Of a stretch of 64,000 nt of DNA, positions 45,971-54,587 are shown one piece after another (positions within the stretch are counted from its first letter, which is position 1; each line of letters starts with the position of its first letter). The notes beneath the pieces were generated by a model. That model made no database searches and was not told the DNA's origin. It worked only from the letters and a program-made list of their open reading frames with translations. The DNA is from Brevundimonas sp. UBA5713 (GTDB lineage: Bacteria > Pseudomonadota > Alphaproteobacteria > Caulobacterales > Caulobacteraceae): positions 1 to 64,000 of the forward strand of contig NZ_DIGV01000041.1 of NCBI RefSeq assembly GCF_002419815.1. The letters run 5' to 3'. The translations under genes and the position numbers were made by a program.

Positions 45971-48165
45971 CAGGAGAAGTCTTTCTCCCAGCCCTTGTTC
46001 ACAGCCCAGATGGCGAAGGCATAGTCGTGGGCGATGTCCTTGAGATAATCGAAGCGACCCGAGGAGGCGAAGTGACCGGCCTCCATATTGATCTTCAGCA
46101 GGATCGGGTTGGTCGAAGTGGTGTGTTCTCGCAGACGCGCCACCCACTTTTGCGGTTCCCAATAAGTCACGCGCGGATCGGACAGGCCGCCCGTGGCCAG
46201 AACTGCCGGATAGGCCTTGGCCTCGATCTGGTCATAAGGGCTGTACGACCACATGTAGTCATAGGCGTCAGCATCCTCGAGCGGGTTGCCCCATTCAGGC
46301 CATTCCGGCGGGGTCAGCGGCAGGCTGGTGTCGCTCATGGTGTTGATCAGGTCGACGAACGGTACGCCACCGATGATGCCGGCCCAAAGTTCGGGGCGCA
46401 TATTGGTCACGGCCCCCATCAGCAGACCGCCGGCCGAGCGGCCCTCGGCCACGATGTTTCCGGCGCGCGCATAGTTCTTTTCGATCAGGTGATCGGCGGC
46501 GGCGATGAAGTCGGTGAAGGTGTTCTTTTTGGTGAAGCGACGGGCGTTCAAGAACCAGTTCCAGCCCTTGTCGGCACCACCGCGAATGTGGGCGATGGCG
46601 TAGATGAAGCCGCGATCCACCAGCGATAGACGGTTGCTGGAGAAGCTGGCAGCCATCGACATGCCGTACGAACCATAGCCGTACAGCAGGACAGGGGCCG
46701 AGCCATCCACCGGCGTGTCCTTGTGGCGCAGGATGGAGACCGGCACCAGCTGGCCGTCGGACGCAGGCGCGTTCAGGCGCTCGACGACATAGTTGGCCGG
46801 ATCGTGACCCGAAGGGATTTCCTGCACCTTGCGCAAGGTGCGTTCGCGCGACTTCTGATCATAGTCATAGATAGAGGTCGGCGTGGACATGGAGTTGTAG
46901 CTGTAACGTACAATAGTGGTGTCGAACTCCGACGCACCGCCCAGCGACAGGCTATAGGCGGGTTCGTCCACGGCGATCTCGTGCTCGGCACCGGCGCGGT
47001 CGCGGATGATGATGCGCGTGTTGGCATCGGCGCGTTCCTGACGCGAAATGAAGTCCTTGGTCAGCGAGAAGCCTTCGATGTAGCGACCCGGCGTGTGGGG
47101 TACGACATCCTTCCAGTTCGCCTTGGTCGGAGAGCCCGTGGGGGCCTCGACCAGTTTGAAGTCATTGGCGTCATCGGCGTTGGTGCGGATGATCCAGCGG
47201 TCACCCCAGTGGTCCATGGAATAGAGACGGCCCTCGACGCGCGGCTCAACCAGCACAGGCGTAGCGGTCGGGGTGTTGCCGGGGATCAGGCGCGATTCCG
47301 AGGTTTCCTGATTGGCGATGGTGATGATCAGGAAGGCATCGTCCGAGGTGCGCCCCAGACCGATGAACATGCCTTCGTCTTCTTCTTCATAGACCAGGGT
47401 GGTTTCACCGCCCTTGGCCGGACGACGGAAGATTTTGTCCGGACGACCGTTGTCGTTGCGGTTGGTCCAGAAGATCCACTGGCTGTCAGGCGAGAAGGTC
47501 AGGTCGCCGGTGGCCGAGTCGATCACGTCCGGCAGCACCTGACCGGTGGCCAGATCTTTCACATAGATCTTGTAGACTTCGGAGCCTTGGGCGTCTTCGG
47601 CATAGGCGAACAGGGTGTGGTCAGGGCTGTGCTCGGCCTCGCCGACGACCGAATAGGCCTTGCCCTCGGCCAACTTGTTGGCGTCCAGCAGGATTTCTTC
47701 GCCGTCGGTGCGACCACGCGGGCGGCGGCAGTAAAGCGGATGCTGATCGCCGGCGTTGAAGCGGGTGTAGTACTCCCACGGACCATCCGCCGACGGCACC
47801 GAGGAGTCATCTTCCTTGATGCGACCCTTCATCTCTTCGAACATCTGGTTCTGAAGCGGCAGGGTGGAGACCATCATGGCCTCGCGATAGGCGTTCTCCT
47901 CGATCAGGTTTTCCTTCACGTCCTGCTTGATCAGCGTCGGATCGCGCAGGACGGCTTGCCAGTTGTCATCCTTCATCCACTGGTATTCGTCCGTACGGAC
48001 GCGGCCCAGTTGCTCGATGCGGACGGGTACTTTTTTGGCAACGGGCGGGACGGGACGAGGCATTCTGGCTCCGGAAGTCTGGGCGTTTCGGGCGTGGGAA
48101 AGGGTAGGGGCGGCGGACATCAGTCCGACAGCAGCAGTCGATGCGATCAGTGCGCGGCGATTCAT
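45970..48165 (-). CDS. Prolyl oligopeptidase-family protease (oligopeptidase B-like), exported
   Basis: An S9 serine peptidase that would cut short peptides after basic residues. The N-terminal beta-propeller is followed by an alpha/beta hydrolase domain with the nucleophile GRSAGGLLMG, the Asp in LSDPRVTYWEP and the His in AGHFASSGR. About 731 residues from the ATG at 48165, with a hydrophobic leader (MNRRALIASTAAVGLM) that looks like an RR-type export signal. It is divergent from the trypsin-like gene. Confidence 0.9.
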   Translation of the reverse strand: MNRRALIASTAAVGLMSAAPTLSHARNAQTSGARMPRPVPPVAKKVPVRIEQLGRVRTDEYQWMKDDNWQAVLRDPTLIKQDVKENLIEENAYREAMMVSTLPLQNQMFEEMKGRIKEDDSSVPSADGPWEYYTRFNAGDQHPLYCRRPRGRTDGEEILLDANKLAEGKAYSVVGEAEHSPDHTLFAYAEDAQGSEVYKIYVKDLATGQVLPDVIDSATGDLTFSPDSQWIFWTNRNDNGRPDKIFRRPAKGGETTLVYEEEDEGMFIGLGRTSDDAFLIITIANQETSESRLIPGNTPTATPVLVEPRVEGRLYSMDHWGDRWIIRTNADDANDFKLVEAPTGSPTKANWKDVVPHTPGRYIEGFSLTKDFISRQERADANTRIIIRDRAGAEHEIAVDEPAYSLSLGGASEFDTTIVRYSYNSMSTPTSIYDYDQKSRERTLRKVQEIPSGHDPANYVVERLNAPASDGQLVPVSILRHKDTPVDGSAPVLLYGYGSYGMSMAASFSSNRLSLVDRGFIYAIAHIRGGADKGWNWFLNARRFTKKNTFTDFIAAADHLIEKNYARAGNIVAEGRSAGGLLMGAVTNMRPELWAGIIGGVPFVDLINTMSDTSLPLTPPEWPEWGNPLEDADAYDYMWSYSPYDQIEAKAYPAVLATGGLSDPRVTYWEPQKWVARLREHTTSTNPILLKINMEAGHFASSGRFDYLKDIAHDYAFAIWAVNKGWEKDFS

Positions 48166-48235
48166 AGTCCTACCCTCCGATGAAGTTTCGATGCGGACCT
48201 TGTGCCGGTCGCGGCCAGAGGTCAAATGTCATCCC

Positions 48236-49051
48236 ATGGTCATCGACGCCTTACCTCCCGAACCGCCCGTTGCGCCTCTGCCCGTGCCCGAATGGGATAT
48301 GACGCTGGGGCTGATCAACGCCACGGTGCAACTGGACCAGAACATCGGCGAGGGCCGCCGCAAGGTAGGCACCGGTTTTCTGCTGAACGCGCCGCGCCCC
48401 GATGGTACGCCGCGAATTCTGCTGGTGACGGCGCAGCACGTTTTTCGTGTCATGCCCAATACGGTGGCGCGGATTGGATGGCGCACTGCGGAGGCTGATG
48501 GCAACTGGCGCTATACGCCGTCCGATCTGACTATCCGCACCGAGGACGGCACACCGGTCTGGACCCAGCACCCTGAACAGGATGTGGCGGTGATGGAGGT
48601 GACGGTACCGGAGGCCTTTGCCCGCGCGGCCATTCCTGTCGGCTGGCTGGCGGATACAGACACGCTGGATCGTTGGCGAATGGGGCCGGGGGATGAGTTG
48701 TTCGCGCTGGGCTACCCGCACGGGCTGTCGTCGAACCGCGCAGGCTTTCCGATTTTGCGCTCGGGCCGGATCAGCTCATGGCCGCTGACGCCCATCCAGC
48801 ATTTCCCGACCTTCCTGCTGGATTTCAACGTCTCGTCCGGTAACTCGGGCGGGCCGGTGTTCTGGGTGCCTGCGGCGACTCGCAGACCGGGCGTTCCGGT
48901 GCCAAACAATCCCTTCATCGCGGGCATCCTGATCAAGGAAGTGGTCGGCAATGGCGAGGGTATTGAGTTGGGCGTCGTGGCCCATGCCCAATACGTGCGC
49001 GAAACTATCGAACTGCTGGACGCGACGGTTCAGTCTTCGCCGCAGCCATAG
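48236..49051 (+). CDS. Trypsin-like serine protease domain protein
   Basis: 271 residues, with the catalytic triad readable: His68 (TAQHV), Asp116 (DVAVMEV) and Ser204 (GNSGGPVF). No signal peptide, membrane span or PDZ domain, so it is probably a cytoplasmic protease, unlike the periplasmic DegP. The frame is open upstream, but the ATG at 48236 is the first good start after the oligopeptidase gene. Its 3' end overlaps the convergent TonB-C gene by 22 bp. Function unknown. Confidence 0.78.
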   Translation: MVIDALPPEPPVAPLPVPEWDMTLGLINATVQLDQNIGEGRRKVGTGFLLNAPRPDGTPRILLVTAQHVFRVMPNTVARIGWRTAEADGNWRYTPSDLTIRTEDGTPVWTQHPEQDVAVMEVTVPEAFARAAIPVGWLADTDTLDRWRMGPGDELFALGYPHGLSSNRAGFPILRSGRISSWPLTPIQHFPTFLLDFNVSSGNSGGPVFWVPAATRRPGVPVPNNPFIAGILIKEVVGNGEGIELGVVAHAQYVRETIELLDATVQSSPQP

Positions 49052-49806
49052 CGCGCACAGTACCTCGCTCGCAGAGGGCCGAAGTTGGCATCTTGGGAAT
49101 AGAGGCTGCTCAAAGCCCTATCCATATCGCGCACCCAGTCGGCCCAGTCCGGTGGGTTGTTAGTTGGCATGGTCCGAACACCGCGCTTGGCCAATGTCAT
49201 GGCGATGGCGCGGCTAAGCAGGCTGATGTGCGTACGGCCAATGTACATTTCCGAAATCCAGCCCTGAATGACTTCGGCCCGTTCCGGTGCGATCTGGTGA
49301 AGGCCCCAGTCGATCTGGCTGCGTGTTCCGGCGCTGGGCGACAGGGACTGGGCGGCGACCAGTCCGGACAGCAGGTTGGCAGGCGTCGGCTCTGGCCCGT
49401 CCCATATGGCGTCAAGCGGGGGTTCCTGTTCGGACACAAACGGCAGATTGACGGCGATCTTGGTCGTGACGGGCTGGCGGTTCACGGTGCGCGGGTTCAT
49501 CCGACCGCGTTCGACAATGGCCACAGCCGCCTGTTCAAAGCCGAGGCCCTCGACTGAGGCAGCGTCCGGCTTGCAGTCAGGTACGCTGTCAACGCTGATC
49601 TCGCATTCAACACGGACGATGGCGTCGATGTTCAGATGATAGGCCAGAAGTGGAAAGTCTGTGTCGGTCGGCGCGGGCGGCGTCTTCCATGACGGGTTGG
49701 TGACCACGACAGAAGCCTTCTCTACGGGTTCGGTCCGTTCCTGCGCGTCACCGACAGAGGCTCCGGCCAAAGCCCCGGCCAACATAAAACCCGTGAACAA
49801 AGCCAT
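49030..49806 (-). CDS. Secreted TonB-C-like domain protein (paralog 1)
   Basis: 258 residues, signal peptide ending near GDA|QE. The middle (PLLAYHLNIDAIVRVECEIS to GRMNPRTV) follows the TonB C-terminal domain pattern, including the paired Cys in VECEISVDSVPDCKP. No N-terminal anchor and no proline-rich spacer, so it cannot be a classical TonB. The second half is helical and ends RARYCARYGCGED. It sits downstream of its paralog in the same direction. ATG at 49806 has AAGGGG upstream; a GTG at 49812 is less likely. Confidence 0.75.
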   Translation of the reverse strand: MALFTGFMLAGALAGASVGDAQERTEPVEKASVVVTNPSWKTPPAPTDTDFPLLAYHLNIDAIVRVECEISVDSVPDCKPDAASVEGLGFEQAAVAIVERGRMNPRTVNRQPVTTKIAVNLPFVSEQEPPLDAIWDGPEPTPANLLSGLVAAQSLSPSAGTRSQIDWGLHQIAPERAEVIQGWISEMYIGRTHISLLSRAIAMTLAKRGVRTMPTNNPPDWADWVRDMDRALSSLYSQDANFGPLRARYCARYGCGED

Positions 49807-49868
49807 TCTCACACCCCTTGAACGGCCTTCCTCCCACGCAGGCGGGCGTTCGTCGAGAGGTTCATGCC

Positions 49869-50606
49869 TCAGGGGGTGTCCGGTGTCTCACCGGATGTGC
49901 AGTCGTAGGCGGCACAGTAACGCTGTCGCAGTTCCGCCAGCACGGGCTCGGCCTTGAGGGGCTGAAAGCGCGGAATGTCCCGCCGCCATGTTTCCCAATC
50001 GGTGGGCTGTGTCGCCGGAAACTGTTGCAGGCCACGGATGGCCAGCACACGCGCCGCGCCCATCGCCACAGACTGTCGCTCCTGCGCTAAAGGCGGCGCC
50101 AGTTCGTCCAACCAACCCATTACGTTCTGTCGCATGTCGTCCGGCATCCGATCCACGTTCCACGCTGTGGCGATGCGGAATTTAAGGGCGCGAGTGTTGC
50201 GCATCATGGCCGTGGCGCGTTGTTGACCCGCCGCCAATTGAGCCTCGTTTGGCGCTGGTCCGTCGTAGTGGGAAATTTCCGAAGCCGTTCGCGAGGCAAA
50301 AGGCACTTTGATGCTGAAGTCCCGAGGTGCTTCTGTTGCATCGATGTTCAAACGCGCCCTTTGAACCAAGCGCACGGCAGCGTTTTCAAAGCCCATATGG
50401 GCTGGACGCGCGGTGCCGGCACGACAGTTTATCGGGATGCCTTGGGCGTTGGCCTGACAGAAGACTTCCGCATAGCCATCAATGCGCAAATCACGGGCGA
50501 TGGCAGGATAATCATCCGGTTGCGGGACCGGACGCTCCAGCCACTCCAGCGTGGGCTCTTGCGCACCAAGGGCCGCAAGCGTGGTGAGTGTCAGCCATAA
50601 GGACAT
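49869..50606 (-). CDS. Secreted TonB-C-like domain protein (paralog 2)
   Basis: 245 residues with a short signal peptide (cleavage near LGA|QE). A TonB-C-like domain follows (YPAIARDLRIDGYAEVFCQA, then INCRAG and GFENAAVRLVQRARL), and a helical second half ends RQRYCAAYDCTSGE, like paralog 1. The two share domain order and the Cys-x3-Cys end, so they are tandem duplicates of a family I do not recognise by name. Its ribosome site lies inside the terminator of the upstream gene. Confidence 0.73.
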   Translation of the reverse strand: MSLWLTLTTLAALGAQEPTLEWLERPVPQPDDYPAIARDLRIDGYAEVFCQANAQGIPINCRAGTARPAHMGFENAAVRLVQRARLNIDATEAPRDFSIKVPFASRTASEISHYDGPAPNEAQLAAGQQRATAMMRNTRALKFRIATAWNVDRMPDDMRQNVMGWLDELAPPLAQERQSVAMGAARVLAIRGLQQFPATQPTDWETWRRDIPRFQPLKAEPVLAELRQRYCAAYDCTSGETPDTP

Positions 50607-50609
50607 ATG

Positions 50610-50642
50610 AAAACGCCTCCGGCACTGAAGATGCCGGAGGCG
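50610..50642 (-). terminator. Terminator of the acyl-CoA dehydrogenase gene
   Basis: CGCCTCCGGCA (50614-50624) pairs with TGCCGGAGGCG (50632-50642), then TTTTC on the minus strand. The descending arm contains GGAGG 9 bp before the ATG at 50606, so forming the hairpin would hide the ribosome site of the next gene. Confidence 0.8.
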
Positions 50643-50669
50643 CTGTCATTTACAAGCGAAGCTGCAGGA

Positions 50670-52454
50670 TTAGCCTGCGAGAGCTTCCACCGTCAGCTTA
50701 TTCAGCAGCTCGCCACCTTGGCCCACTGCAGCCAGACGGCTGGACACGTGGCCCAGAACGTTGGCGGCGTAGACTTCGTACAGGTCCAGCTTGCCTTGCA
50801 GCCATGCGGCGTCGCCGTCGTTGGCATCCAGTTTGGCCTTGGCGGCCAGCGCGCCCTTGGCCAGCATCCAGCCGCCGACCACATCGCCCATCAGCTTCAG
50901 ATAGGCATCGGCACCGGCCAGCACGTCGGCGGCGCGGGCCTTGTCGGCCTTGGCGTCCAGCAGCCACAGGGTGGCGTCCTCGACCGATTCAATGGCGGTG
51001 GCGAAGCGCTCGATCGGCTTGCCCGAATAGATGGAAGACAGCTGGTTCAGCGTGGCCTTCATCTCTTCGATCAGGCGCTTGGCCGATTCACCGTTGTCCA
51101 TCGACAGCTTGCGGCCCACCAGGTCCATGGCCTGAATGCCGTTGGTGCCTTCGTAGATCGGGGTGATGCGGGCGTCGCGGTAATACTGGGCTGCGCCCGT
51201 TTCCTCGATGAAGCCCATGCCGCCGTGCACCTGCACGCCCAGCGAGGCGACTTCACAGCCGACGTCGGTGGACCATGCCTTGGCGATCGGGGTGAACAGG
51301 TCTTCACGACCCTTCCAGATTTTGCGCTCTTCTTCGGTGGCGGCATGGCGGGCCAGATCGGCGGCAACGCCGGTGGACAGGCAGATGGCGCGGGCCGCTG
51401 CCGTCTTGGCCTTCATGACGCCGAGGGTGCGGCGAACATCGGGGTGATCGAAGATCGGTGCGCCACGCTCGCCGGTCCAGACACTGGTGCCCTGACGGCG
51501 TTCCAGTGCGTAGGCGAGGGCGTGCTGATAGGCGCGCTCGGCGATGCCGACGCCTTCGACGCCGACGGCCAGACGGGCGGCGTTCATCATCACGAACATA
51601 TGGGCCAGACCCTCGTTGGGACGGCCTACCAGCTCGGCGACGGCGTCTTCATACTGCATGACGCAGGTCGGCGAGGCGTGGATGCCCAGCTTGTGCTCGA
51701 TGCCGACCGGACGGAAGCTGTTGCGCTCGCCCAGCGAGCCGTCTTCCTTGACCTCGAACTTGGACGCGAGGAACAGCGAAATACCCTTCGGACCTGCCGG
51801 AGCGCCCGGCAGGCGGGCCAGCACGAGGTGGACAATGTTGTCCGTGGCGTCGTGGTCGCCCCAGGTGATGAAAATCTTCTGGCCGTTCAGCAGGTATTTG
51901 CCATCTTCGGTCGGGGTGGCGGTCGCCGTCAGGGCACCAAGGTCCGAGCCAGCGCCCGGCTCGGTCAGCACCATGGCTCCGGTCCACTCGCCAGACACCA
52001 GCTTCGGCAGATAGGCCTGCTTCTGATAGTCCGTGCCGACTTCTTCCAGCGCCTCGATAGCGGCCAGCGACAGCATCGGGCACAGGCCGAAGGCCATATT
52101 GGCGGCGTGCACGGTTTCATAGGCCGCCAGTTCCAGAGCCTTCGGCAGGGCTTGACCACCCGCTTCGGCAGACGCGGTCAGCGAAGTCCAGCCGCCTTCG
52201 GCAAACTGCTTGTAGGCATCGGCAAAGCCCGGCGCAGCGGTGACGGCACCGTTGGCGTATTTGGCACCTTGAAGATCGCCCGGACGGTTCAGCGGGGCCA
52301 GAACCTCTTCCGAAAACTGGCCAGCGGCTTCCAGCACGGCAGCGGCCACATCGGGATCATAGTCCGGGAATACGCCGGTGGCAGCAACGTCTTCAATGCC
52401 CGCAACGGCATTCAGGGCGAACGCGATGTCACGGACGGGAGCGCGATAGGTCAT
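50670..52454 (-). CDS. Acyl-CoA dehydrogenase (DmdC-type, long form)
   Basis: FAD-dependent enzyme that puts a 2,3 double bond in acyl-CoA. 594 residues, longer than the 380-residue short-chain type, with the signatures TEPGAGSDLGAL and GVQVHGGMGFIEETG and the catalytic-base loop ITPIYEGTNGIQAMD. Long members include fatty acyl-CoA and methylmercaptopropionyl-CoA dehydrogenases; the substrate is not decided here. It is divergent from the tsaC-type gene. Confidence 0.9.
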   Translation of the reverse strand: MTYRAPVRDIAFALNAVAGIEDVAATGVFPDYDPDVAAAVLEAAGQFSEEVLAPLNRPGDLQGAKYANGAVTAAPGFADAYKQFAEGGWTSLTASAEAGGQALPKALELAAYETVHAANMAFGLCPMLSLAAIEALEEVGTDYQKQAYLPKLVSGEWTGAMVLTEPGAGSDLGALTATATPTEDGKYLLNGQKIFITWGDHDATDNIVHLVLARLPGAPAGPKGISLFLASKFEVKEDGSLGERNSFRPVGIEHKLGIHASPTCVMQYEDAVAELVGRPNEGLAHMFVMMNAARLAVGVEGVGIAERAYQHALAYALERRQGTSVWTGERGAPIFDHPDVRRTLGVMKAKTAAARAICLSTGVAADLARHAATEEERKIWKGREDLFTPIAKAWSTDVGCEVASLGVQVHGGMGFIEETGAAQYYRDARITPIYEGTNGIQAMDLVGRKLSMDNGESAKRLIEEMKATLNQLSSIYSGKPIERFATAIESVEDATLWLLDAKADKARAADVLAGADAYLKLMGDVVGGWMLAKGALAAKAKLDANDGDAAWLQGKLDLYEVYAANVLGHVSSRLAAVGQGGELLNKLTVEALAG

Positions 52455-52603
52455 CGGATATCCTCAATCTAGATAGCCGTTGTGTCGAACTTCTAGGTCC
52501 GTTTCGCAAGAGGACTTGGACTTTCGTCGAAAATTCCCGCACTTAATAGGTGATAATAAGCCACCAAGTGCGCCGTCCACCTGCGGCTTGAGAGACGAGT
52601 TCG

Positions 52604-53539
52604 ATGTCGGATACTACGTTGACCAGTGCGAGCCCGGAAGCGGCGGCTATGGCCCTTCGGGCCGGCCAACTGGTCATCATGCCCACTGAAACGGTCTATG
52701 GTCTGGCCGCTGACGCCTCCAATCCCGAGGCTGTCGCGCGGATTTTCGAAGCCAAGGGCCGTCCGCGCTTCAATCCGCTGATTGCGCATGTGGCCGATGC
52801 AATCGAGGCCGAGAGCATCGCCGTGTTTGATTCTCAGGCCCGCGCCTTGGCCGAAGCCTTTTGGCCGGGACCGATGACCATCGTGGCTCCCGTCCGCGCC
52901 CGTGACAGGGTATGCGATCTGGCCCGCGCCGGACTGGACAGTGTGGCGATCCGCGTGCCCGGCCATGCCAAGGCGCGTGCTGTGATATCGGCCTTTGGTG
53001 GTCCGGTGGTCGCACCGTCGGCCAATCGTTCGGGCCGACCCAGCCCGACCACGTTCGCGGATGCCGTGGAAGAAACAGGCGCATCCGCAGGGGCGGCGGT
53101 GGATGGTGGGCGCTGTGCCGTGGGCGTGGAGAGTACGGTGGTGTCTGTGCTGGACGGCAAGGTATCCTTGCTGCGTCCGGGCAGTGTAACGCGTGAGGAT
53201 CTGGAAGCCGTTGTCGGCCCACTGCACGAAAGCGATCAAGGGCACCGTTCGCCCGGCCGTCTGGCGCTCCATTATGCGCCGGATGCGCCAGTGACCATTA
53301 ATGCAACCGAGGCACCGACGGATGGCATCCTTCTGGGATTCGGCGAGGGCGTGGGTGATCCGCGCTGGAGCCTGAGCCCCAAGGGCGATTTGCGCGAAGC
53401 GGCAGCCAATCTGTTCCGCCTGCTGCGAGAGGCGGACCGTACCCGTCCATCAGCAATCTGGGTCTCGCCGATTCCGACCCATGGACTGGGCGAGGCGATC
53501 AATGACCGGCTACGCCGCGCGGCCGGTTTCGTCGGCTAA
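52604..53539 (+). CDS. L-threonylcarbamoyladenylate synthase (Sua5 type)
   Basis: Makes the intermediate for t6A modification of ANN-decoding tRNAs. It has the YrdC core (MPTETVYGLAADASN, KGRPRFNPLIAHV) and a C-terminal Sua5 domain (HYAPDAPVTINAT), so it is the two-domain type. 311 residues. Its 3' end overlaps the convergent patatin gene by 4 bp. Confidence 0.92.
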   Translation: MSDTTLTSASPEAAAMALRAGQLVIMPTETVYGLAADASNPEAVARIFEAKGRPRFNPLIAHVADAIEAESIAVFDSQARALAEAFWPGPMTIVAPVRARDRVCDLARAGLDSVAIRVPGHAKARAVISAFGGPVVAPSANRSGRPSPTTFADAVEETGASAGAAVDGGRCAVGVESTVVSVLDGKVSLLRPGSVTREDLEAVVGPLHESDQGHRSPGRLALHYAPDAPVTINATEAPTDGILLGFGEGVGDPRWSLSPKGDLREAAANLFRLLREADRTRPSAIWVSPIPTHGLGEAINDRLRRAAGFVG

Positions 53540-54555
53540 AGAAACTCGGCCTGTAGATCTATTGTGGTGGCCTTGCCGACTTGCGCGAAACAGTCGGTCA
53601 GCCACCTATCGGCAGCCTCACGGCCAGCCGACTTCAATGTCGTTAGGAAATGCCATTCGGTGTCCATTTTGGACGCCAAGGACAGATCGCCCAGCCATTC
53701 GTCCGCCGGAATGGCGTGAAGTCTGATCTCGCCCCAGCCGCCGCCGCGTTCAAGCCGGCCTTCTTCAAGCAATTTGTGGACAAAGGCGATGGAGCGCAGC
53801 TCTGCCACCAGCGGAGCGTTGAACAAAATCTCGTTCAACCGGTCCATGATGTCTGCCGATTGTTCGGGCGTGTCATCGCGCCTGAATGGGTTCAGCGGCA
53901 GTAGAAGAATGTCGTGGGGCTGTTTGTCTTCGAACAGAGGATAGAGTGCGGGATTGGCCAGATAGCCGCCGTCCCAATAGTCTTCATCGTCAATGCGCAC
54001 GGCCTGGAACATGTGGGGCAGACAGGCGCTGGCCATCAGGACTTCGGGCGTGATCTCGGCCGTGTCGAAGATCTGCGATTTACCGCTGCGGACGGCAGTG
54101 GCGGACACATGCATGCGGATTTTGGAGGCGCGTACGGCCTCGAAGTCCACCACCGTTTCGACGACACGCTTCAGGGGGTTCAGGTTGAAAGGATTGAAGG
54201 CATAGGGGCTCATTGACATGGCCAGTGTTTGACCCGCCTGCCAAAGGGGATTTTCGCCGACCCATTGTTTCGTCAGACTTTGCAGCCATTGGCCACTGGT
54301 GCCGAAAACATTGCGACCGCCGGAGCGATTGACCTCTTGCCAGAGGTGATCCAGCGCGACGCGGGCACCGGCATTGCCGTCTTTTTCCAGACCGGTGACA
54401 AGAGCCGCCGCGTTCATCGCGCCGGCCGAGGCGGCGGTCACCGCCGTGACCTTGATCCTGTCATCCTCGAACAACCGATCCAGCACACCCCATTGGAAGG
54501 CTCCGTGCGATCCGCCGCCTTGCAGGGCAAGACACAGAGGTAAGCGTTTCGACAT
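53536..54555 (-). CDS. Patatin-like phospholipase
   Basis: A Ser/Asp dyad lipid hydrolase. The oxyanion loop is LQGGGSHGAF, the nucleophile elbow is AASAGAMNA (Ser43; a GxSxG with Ala for the first Gly) and the Asp motif is YWDGGYLANP. About 339 residues from the ATG at 54555; the frame runs on to 54603. It lies 32 bp after the 3-hydroxybutyrate dehydrogenase stop in the same direction, a pairing I recall from other alphaproteobacteria, which may mean a link with polyhydroxybutyrate use. Confidence 0.87.
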   Translation of the reverse strand: MSKRLPLCLALQGGGSHGAFQWGVLDRLFEDDRIKVTAVTAASAGAMNAAALVTGLEKDGNAGARVALDHLWQEVNRSGGRNVFGTSGQWLQSLTKQWVGENPLWQAGQTLAMSMSPYAFNPFNLNPLKRVVETVVDFEAVRASKIRMHVSATAVRSGKSQIFDTAEITPEVLMASACLPHMFQAVRIDDEDYWDGGYLANPALYPLFEDKQPHDILLLPLNPFRRDDTPEQSADIMDRLNEILFNAPLVAELRSIAFVHKLLEEGRLERGGGWGEIRLHAIPADEWLGDLSLASKMDTEWHFLTTLKSAGREAADRWLTDCFAQVGKATTIDLQAEFL

Positions 54556-54587
54556 CGGCAGGCCTTCCTGTGGTGGGGTAGGGACGC

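Noticed and set aside
46723..48183. 486-residue plus-strand ORF opposite oligopeptidase B
   Set aside because: Antisense shadow with low-complexity Gly/Val/Arg composition.
50607..52472. 621-residue plus-strand ORF opposite the acyl-CoA dehydrogenase
   Set aside because: Antisense shadow; the minus-strand frame has family motifs and a start with its own context.
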